Of a DNA stretch of 64,000 bases, positions 56,203 through 64,000 are shown one piece after another; position 1 is the first letter of the stretch; each line of letters opens with the position of its first letter. The stretch spans positions 7,975,001 through 8,039,000 of the forward strand of contig NC_067296.1 in assembly GCF_020740795.1 (NCBI RefSeq), read 5' to 3'. This DNA comes from Apus apus (taxonomy: Eukaryota; Chordata; Aves; Apodiformes; Apodidae). The notes beneath the pieces are model-generated. The model had not been told where the DNA came from, did not search any database, and saw nothing but the letters and a program-made list of their open reading frames with translations. The position numbers and the translations under genes were made by a program.

Positions 56203-56329
56203 GCAGCTTATTGTATTATAAAGTGCTGACAGCAAAGCAAAGTGGTGGAGTTTTGAATGTCACCAAGGTAACAATCATCAGTCACCTCACTACAATTTTG
56301 TATATAGATCTCTTCTCTTGCAAATGTGA
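56203..56329 (+). repeat. X-box repeat pair, copy A
   Basis: About 127 bp is similar to copy B at 62723-62847 in the same orientation. The core 56210-56272 aligns without gaps to 62731-62793 with 56 of 63 identities (hand count), and a second block, TGCAAATGTGA, is shared at 56319-56329. The core contains GTCACCAAGGTAAC at 56259-56272, a perfect match to the RFX X-box consensus GTNRCCNNRGYAAC. It could be a duplicated enhancer or two copies of an ancient interspersed repeat. Confidence 0.85.
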
Positions 56330-59300
56330 GACCTATTTAAAAATGGTGCAGGGTTTTAAGACTCTTTCTGAGCTGGAGAAGATTCTTCTGTTATTCAGGC
56401 TGTGTGATGTGTATTGGGCCAATACTGCTCTGAGCTACACTGGTGTGAAACCACTGCAAGTTCACGAGTGTTTGTGGGGTATTTAATGTAAAGGATTTCC
56501 TGTCTCTTGTGGTTTTAATTGCTATCTGGTTTTGAGTGTGTTACATGAACAGATAATACAGCTACAGTAATGGGTTCCCAATTGCAGAAGAACAGTTTCC
56601 TATTATTTCTCCACTTACAGCATTGTCTCGGTGAATCACTGTGCCTTGTGAAGCATTCCCACACCACCTCCTGTGAAATATGTACTGTTAAATATTGTTG
56701 TCACTTTATGCTTGAGTACATCGTGCTGCAGGTGTAGGAAGCTGTATAAGGGTATAAGCACTGTGTGCACCTTGTTTGGAGAGTCTGAGGCCTTTGAGAG
56801 GGGCTTGGATCCAAAGGCTTCATAGATGCCAAGTAAAGTGTGAGGAAGCCCATCACCTTTTCTCCATAAACTAGCTGAAACATGGAGAAGCTTTTCTAAC
56901 TCTATTAATTGTACTTTTCCATTCCTGTTAAAGTGTTCTAGAAAATAACTTTGATTCAGAAATTTCTAAACTTTTCTTCCAGGTTTGTAACCCACTTTCT
57001 AGCCTAGAGGCGTTCCCTCTGGAAGAAAGATGCTTCAAGGCCATATGTTTCTTGGCTGGAGGGGAGAGCTGTTCCTGGAATAGTGGTGGATAAACCAGTT
57101 AACAGGTATCGTTTTAAAGCAATTGTACAGAATGTGTAAAGATTCAGATGTCACAAGAATAAAGAGATGTGGGATGTGTGCACAGATGCAAAATGAGATG
57201 CAAAAGGAAGCATTATCTGCACATCTATATTGCCCCCCTGAGAGGTAGAGAAGTGTCCCGTTGTTAATAGCCTGGACATGCTGACTGCTCTGAAAATAGT
57301 CTGTGCCCTTCTGCATGATGGAGCAGCAAATGTCTGTGACTCCCAGCAACACAGGGTCACTGTGCTCTCCTAGTGTGGAATTCTGTACTTAACTGTATAT
57401 TTGCCTTGAGATTGAAGGAAGCTTGTCAGCTCTGATCCTTGACTGAACAGAATTTCAAAAGAAAAATGGAGCCATTAAATGGACCCCTGGTGTAGGGACG
57501 TGTTTCTTACTTCATGGAGCTGGGAAAGGCAGCCTCTGTGGGTGGAGGAGACCAATGCTGGATGCTATGGAGGAAAGAATAAAGAAATTGGGAGATATGG
57601 TTCCAGAAATGCAGTTTCTTGAACATGTATTCCTTCTGAAGGTTACCACCTTTTCATCACATGCTGCTAGATGTCTTTGTACACAGTCTCAGATCATCTT
57701 GCATGTTTGAAGGAAAAAAAAAGATATGTGCATTCAGGATGGTTGTCTTCAGGCCTTTTGTCATCAGGTGGCTTATACATGCTGTGTGGTTTAAGCCATT
57801 TTGGACTGTTGTGTTAGGAACTTCTAAAAAAAGTTTATGTAATTCCACAAACCTGGTATTTTTAACTTAAATACTGTGATTGCAAAAGTTGGTGCTGCTT
57901 TTGGGTTTTTATCTCTTCTGTGTATGTGCCAACTCTGTTTAATCACTGTATTTTATGCTGTCTGATCACCTGCAAATAGATTTCTTGCAAAGTCCTTTTG
58001 CCTTTCAGAGCCTGGAGAGATAGGGTGGACTTGGCACGTATCTGGTCTGGAGTAGTGTTGAGGGGAACAAGGTTTGTGTCACCTGGTCAAACTGACAAGC
58101 AGATTAGGCAGCCTTCCTCTAAGGGATTCAAAGTCAAAAGGATTAGATTTGCCTCCTGTTTTCTGAAGAAATCTGAAACTTGGAATAGAAATGTGAACAC
58201 ACAAGCTGTTGTTTCTGGACTCCTATAATAGCCTTGTTCTTGGTGCTGCAGGAGTTTTCCTTCAAGCGTATTTGTGTGGTGCAACTGTGGCATCAAGTGA
58301 TTGGCAGAATCCATCTGCCCATCTTCTGTGTGGGGCCCAGGGGACCGGATAAAAACAAGATCTGTTCATTTGGTGTAAGGAAAATATCGTCTTCCTACTG
58401 GCTCTGGTGTATTCCCAGCCCAGGAGTTCCACTTAACTCCTCCCTCCCTGCACTGTGCAGGAGTGTTTGCTTCTCTGGCTGGCAGGGCTGACCCAGAGCC
58501 TCCCTGCTCTGCAAAGCAAAATGAAAACCTTAGGAAGCTCCTTAGGGGCTGGGAGGGAAAGGCCCTTGCTTAGCAATACAGAGGAGAAAAAGGGCTTCCT
58601 TTGCTTGCTGTATGTATGTCACCAAGCAGAGCTTATTGGTCTGCTCCCACCACTTCCTTGGGAAGAAGATGCCCAAGGAGATGTGGCTGTAAGGAAACAA
58701 GGGGCGACATTGCAGTCCTGGTCTTGCTCCTGGTTTGGCAACATGGTGCCATGCTGTGAACTTGAGCTGATCAAACTGAACCAAGTGGCAACCTGCCAGC
58801 TTGGGCTGGGTAATTTCTGCTCAGTCCCTCATTCTATTATTTTGTGGTTTCATGATGGGGCTGCAGGGGTTAGGACTGGCTCCCTGGGCTGTGCTGTTTG
58901 CCTTGCAGCTGAATGCTGTGGACGTGGCCAGCTGCTCAGACCCCCAGACTGCTGCCCCTGTCTGTATCTCAAAGAGGTGTAAAAAAGGCCTTCTAGTTCA
59001 TGATATGAGTTAGGAGACTAAGATATTGGGGTAGGATGCAGATTGAGGATATTTGGATTGTGTAGCAGCCTCAAAATTCTCAGTATCCCAAAATAACCCA
59101 GGGGTTTGAGTTTTAATTTTTTTTTGGTTTACAATCCTGTTTCTCCATCACACCATAGGGCATCTTGGGAGGAACAGTCACTTCAGTACTACAGGAGCTT
59201 TGAGCAAGACTAAACTGTGTCTTGCAGATTTCCATGTTTGCCATGTACTGAAGAAACAAAGTAATGATTGATCTTTTGGATTTTTGATGCCACCCTTTCC

Positions 59301-62300
59301 TTGTTCAACCAAAGCCATAAGCTTATCCAGAAGTAATTAAGACTCATGTCCAAAAGACACATAAAGAGGAGTTGGTAAGTGGTACTTCATTGAGACAATG
59401 GCTACTAGGATGAGCAGAGCTGTCAGTAAGGAGGAGTTCCTATTCTGTTGCTTTTAAGTCGTGGCTTTTTGATTTGGCTTTCCAGATTTTCTTGCTAGAC
59501 ATTGGCATAACTTCAAATGTGTTTGCATTGGAACATCTCTGTGGCAGTTACTCCTTTGTGGAACCTCAAGGATGTAAGAGCTCATGTAGGCAAATATCTT
59601 GGTTGGAGCCAACTTGATCTAGTGAATGGGCTGAAGAGATTTCCCGAGCCACTATTTCAGATCTGTTGTGGTTTGTTTAAAGTTTGACCAGTTCTAGGAA
59701 TTTCACTGAAAGTCTGGGGGTAACTTTCAGTTTTGCTCCATTAATATCCTTAAAGAAGGGAAAGGAGTAAGAAGCCATGCTGTTCTGCACTGGTAGGTTA
59801 AGGACAGTGTTCTAATTTGGGTGCCATAAATTATACCCATGAATAAGCATGTCCTGATTTTTTAGAGGTGCTGAACACTTAGAATTCTATTGACTTCAGT
59901 GGAAACTGGAATGAGCTCAGGACATGCTTTGGATAAATGATGTTATGTAACAGGAAAATGATTTATGTTCAGGAATCTTTCATCACAGCCCTGAACTCTT
60001 CTTTGCAGTTTGTCAAAGGAAAAGTTGGGAGAGTTGTGCTCAGACTCGTAATTCACCTACCCTTGCACCTGCACAGTATTTCTGACATGCAGCTGCAGGA
60101 CCCCTGCTCTTGTCCTCACTTTCACCTGTCCCAGTTCTGGGCCACTTCCAGTGGATGGTGCTACCTTGTGTGGCATGACACCAGTGGTGTGGAATGCTTG
60201 TGACTCTTGGGAAGCTTTGGATGTTTGGCAGCTTGATGCATTAGAGCACAAAAATATACTTGTGGCATTAAAATATGCTTTGGACTACTGGCAAGGTGTG
60301 TGCAGGTGGCTAATAATCTGTCTTAGTGCTTGCACCTGCAAAGCACATGTGAGCAGGTGCATGAACAAAAATAAAGACTGGGAACACAAGGTCTTCAACT
60401 TTTTATTGTGTAAATCATGGATCTGCTCTCTCCAGGCTGCTCCTGTGCAATAATTGCTGCTCTGGGTCCTTGGCCTTCCATTAGGAAGAGTGGCCAGTGT
60501 GCCCAATAACCACATGCTCATTCCCTTGGTCCCCTCTCAATGCTGCTATTTATGTCCAGCAAGGGTGCAGGGAACACTGAGTGCAGATTAAAAACAGCAA
60601 AAATGAATTAAGGAAAGCAATCAGAATGCCTAAAATCCAGCACTATCTTTAATCACAAGTGGAAAAAAGTATTGAATGTTGTTTGATCACAATCTAAACA
60701 CAGCCTAAACAACCCTTTGAATTTGTAAATGGCATGGAATAGAGGTATTTTTAGCTCATGTTGCTCAGATCTCAGAGGATTTTTTGTATGTTTTAGCTTA
60801 TCACATTTCTTGCATAATAAGCTCTAGTTTTCCACAGCAGTTTAATTTTCTGTGAGCCTTATTCTGTATGCAAGTAACTTTCCTTTTGTGCTCTCCAGTG
60901 GCAAGATGATCTTTATTCAGGGTGGATTTAAGGTAAAAAAGAACTTTACTGGAGTGCAAGAATGCAATATTTTTGTTTACCTGGTTTCTTTTGCAGGCAT
61001 GTTTTTATTATCAGCTTTGATTACTTTTTTTGCTCCCTCTCGGGTTGAAGCTCCAATGAAAAAAGGGGAAAAAATATTCTTATGTCTCCAGGGAGTGCCA
61101 AAAAACCCCTGTTTTTGTTGTTGCATTTTCTGATTGAGGCACATGCCTTTTTCCCATACTGTCCACAGTTCAAAGGAGGGTGCTTTCTCCTGCTTGTGCC
61201 AATGAAGGGCTTATTAGGACATGAACCAAGTCATCATTTTGATATTAACACTTGTTGAACTTTCCTTTCAGTATGTAGGAAGCATGTTTCTCTTGCTTGT
61301 AAGCCTTCCTGCTGAGCAGTTTCATGTTTGAGGCTTATCAGCTTTGAGAATTCATATCTCTACTTGAGTGTTCCTGGTGAGGTCATGGTCTATCACCCTT
61401 GTGCAGGTAGAAAATGCTCTTTAATAAAATAACCAAGCTTTTAATGCATACTTCCACTGATGGCTTCTGCTGATAATGAAAGAGCAGCTGAAAAGATCAG
61501 TCTTATCTTTAGAGTGTGCCAAACTGGTTTTTGTTTCCTGGAAATGAATTCAGGACTTGGGAATATAGATATAAAACAGCTACAGAAGGCATGTACATTA
61601 TTCACATGATGGAAAAACTGGAGGGAGGCCACAGACAGTTTTTTGGAGGGTTTTCCAAACAAATTGCTGCTCAGATTTAGTTTTACAACAAAAGAGAATT
61701 GATTCCCTGCTTTAGGGACCAATGGTCCAGATGCTTCTGTGTTTCAGATCCAGATGGTCTGTGGTGGAAGTACTTGAGACCTGTATGTATGCTGGGAATG
61801 AGATTTGCTGTTTGAGGCAATTGGAAGGAAGCAGAAAAACTTGGAAGAGGCTGAAAAAGCCTCTTAAGCAAACTTAAAGGAAGGGAAAGGAAAAGGCAAG
61901 AATGAAGGAAGAAGACATGGAGGTAGGCAGTCCTGAGGAAATAGTGGGGGGCTTTCCTCAGTCAAGGTGGTCTCCCTGCTGTGCAGAGCACCACACCATG
62001 CATGGAGTGCAGCTACCATGAGTCCAGATGGCTTTGACCCCACACCTCCTCTAGAGATGTCTGTCTCCTTCCTGGAACAGGAGTCGGGGCCATTTGGTAA
62101 TGAACAGGCTGCAATTTGAGAGACAGCTCTAGCAGGCTCTGTTGGTTTCCTGTTTCTTTAGACACTCTGTAGTTGTGGATCAGTGACAATGAAACAAACC
62201 TGTCTCTGGGGTTCCCAGAAAAAAAAATATCTGTAAATATAAAGGGTGAATATGATCTCAGTGCTGCTCCATTCCAGTATCTGAAACAACTGGACATGTT

Positions 62301-62722
62301 GCCATAAGCAGAATGGGAATCCTGTATTTGGATAATTAAATTCCCCACTCTTATTTAATATCTGAACTATAACAAGTGATATTCACAGGAAGTGAAGAGT
62401 TCCTCCCTCATTCTTAATTAGTCCCAATAGAGGCCTGCTGAAATTGGTTAGATTGATTGCATGATGAAGTTCAGAGTTCTTAGCAGTTTCAGTGAAAATC
62501 AGAGTACCCAGAGAATCAGAAACTGTTTAATTGCAGAAATGGACAGAGTCAGGCTCTGAGCTGCAGTTCAGCACAGCCTTAGGAACCGCACTGACTTCAC
62601 CCTGGATTTTCTTTACATGCCTGCTACTGCCCCTTTGACATGGTGGGAACTTTACCATCTCCTCAATTCATATAGTTGTCATAGGAACTGTTTCCTAAGC
62701 TGTGTTCTGACTAGTTCCATGA
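56330..62722. other. Intergenic, no gene recognised
   Basis: A 175-codon plus-strand open frame at 58455-58982 has no recognisable domain. A stretch near 59868-59925 (GAGGTGCTGAACACTTAG; CTATTGACTTCAGTGG) resembles an ancient amniote repeat whose consensus includes a CCATTGACTTCAATGGGAG-like box, but the call is weak. Confidence 0.5.
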
Positions 62723-62847
62723 GGCACTTTATTGTATTATAAAGTGTTGACAGCAAAGCGCAGTGTTAGATTTTTAAATGTCACCAAGGTAACTACTGGC
62801 ATTCAATTACAGTTTCAGATAAAGATGAATCCTTTCTGCAAATGTGA
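62723..62847 (+). repeat. X-box repeat pair, copy B
   Basis: Partner of copy A (56203-56329), 6.5 kb away and in direct orientation. The shared blocks are ATTGTATTATAAAGTG at 62731-62746, TGACAGCAAAGC at 62748-62759, AATGTCACCAAGGTAAC at 62777-62793 and TGCAAATGTGA at 62837-62847. The perfect X-box GTCACCAAGGTAAC lies at 62780-62793, with the same 49-base offset from the core start as in copy A. Confidence 0.85.
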
Positions 62848-64000
62848 TTGTGTGACACTCAAAAAATGTGCTGAGGATGAAGGTGATTTGTGATACAGCA
62901 AAGGTTTCTCTTGTCACTTTGCAAGGTTAATTGTGCACATTGCATTTTCTGGTAACAAAAGTGTAACAGAGGTTATTGCTGGATTCTTCAGCTAGTGTCT
63001 TGATATATGTTGATCACTTGGTATTCTGTTGTTTTGTTTGAATTATGCTGCTCCATAAATGTTGCTCTGAATAGCAGACCCAAGGGCTTATCTGAGTGAT
63101 GCTCTCTAACACCCAGAGTAACTCTGCTTTAACTGACATGTCTCTGGGCTTACATAAACATCCCAGGGATCAGAGCAGGAGTTGGATTTGTCTGCAAATA
63201 TCTTGAAACCTCAAATGGTTTCATTTGTCCAAAGCCTGAGATGATCAAAGTGCTAGGACTTGTGGAGATTAGGGAGAATGGACAGCTTGAATGAAAATCT
63301 GTGTTCTAGAGAAGAGCTGGGAGGCAATGAAAGGGTGCACATGTGTGGGAAATGGCAAGTGTGGGATCTGAGGGATCAAGAGGGAAGGAGAAAAGGGAAG
63401 ATAGTAGCAGTGTAAGAGTCTGACAGGGAAAAAAATCTAGATGATTTGGCATTAGAGGTTGTGCTGTTAAGGTTGGGCTTTGCAGAATGTGGGAGCTGCT
63501 CTGAGGCTGTGGGCAGCTGGTTGTCTCTGACAGATGCTGAAGACATGACCCTTGAATCAACTGAACCTCTCTCTGAGGTTGTAGGCACAAAAAAAGGGCT
63601 TCTTCCAAGGCTTCCCAAAAAAGGCCTGGTGACAAGCAATGCAGCTCCTTTCTTTACTGTTGGCCAGTTTGCCTCCTCCTTTTTATATCCATTAAGTCTC
63701 AACACCTTTTCACAAGGAGTGATAATAATCACTTGGTATCATTAAAGTAAAATTTAGGCTATTATACATTAATTTTTTCTCTACCATTACGAACAGATTT
63801 ACTTTCTCAAGAAACTGTCTTATCTTTTTATGTTTGAAGTTTCACATTAAAGGTGAAAAGAACAGAGCCTGACAATGTCATTTGAGGAAAGCAATTATAT
63901 TTTAAGGTGGAGTGCTTTGTGAACAGCATCCTGATTGCTTGGTAGAGCTAAAAATAGCTGACTGGTTAAATAGCTTATCAGCATGTGGAGGCCTGGGAGT
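62848..64000. other. Intergenic, no gene recognised
   Basis: Overlapping open frames at 63306-63745 on both strands (up to 118 codons) show no known family and mutually overlap, so none is called. By synteny the next gene to the right would be NFATC2, but no exon of it is seen. Confidence 0.5.

Noticed and set aside
58455-58982. 175-codon plus-strand ORF
   Set aside because: No recognisable domain, no splice or promoter context, and an overlapping open frame on the other strand; probably chance.
63306-63745. Overlapping ORFs on both strands near the right edge, considered as an NFATC2 exon
   Set aside because: None resembles NFAT sequence; the frames contradict each other and have no splice support.

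Overview
The window is vertebrate nuclear DNA, most likely from a bird. Three genes are supported: DPM1, MOCS3 and KCNG1, in the same order and relative orientation as on human chromosome 20q13 (from memory). The bird assignment rests on CR1-type LINE fragments, two of which end in the typical avian CATAGAATCACAGAATGG-like tail (read on +), on compact introns, and on two sharp CpG islands in otherwise AT-rich sequence. There are no bacterial, viral or CRISPR-like systems.

Layout. Positions 1-2448 hold the 5' end of DPM1 on the minus strand: exons 1 and 2 and part of intron 2, with later exons beyond the left edge. A 108-bp CpG-rich interval (2449-2556) separates its start codon from that of the intronless MOCS3 gene (2557-3957, plus strand). 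It carries a CCAAT box and two ETS-type sites in a 15-bp tandem duplication, so it is probably a shared bidirectional promoter. About 13 kb with no recognisable gene follows. KCNG1 lies on the minus strand, tail-to-tail with MOCS3; both coding exons (18321-19079 and 17053-17823) are complete and give a 509-residue protein. A second CpG island at about 24.45-25.56 kb is the likely KCNG1 promoter and non-coding first exon, making 19.1-24.5 kb its first intron.

From 25.6 kb to the end (38 kb) I find no protein-coding gene. By synteny this should be the gap between KCNG1 and NFATC2. It holds four CR1 fragments, low-complexity tracts, AT-rich stretches that look like conserved non-coding sequence, two inverted repeats, and a pair of related elements of about 125 bp, 6.5 kb apart, each with a perfect RFX X-box.

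The three genes do not form a pathway. DPM1 makes dolichol-phosphate-mannose at the ER, MOCS3 activates sulfur carriers for molybdopterin synthesis and tRNA thiolation, and KCNG1 is an electrically silent Kv subunit. DPM1 and MOCS3 are both housekeeping genes, which fits a shared promoter. I found no previously undescribed gene system. The observations most worth checking are the TISU-like start of DPM1 and the paired X-box elements.
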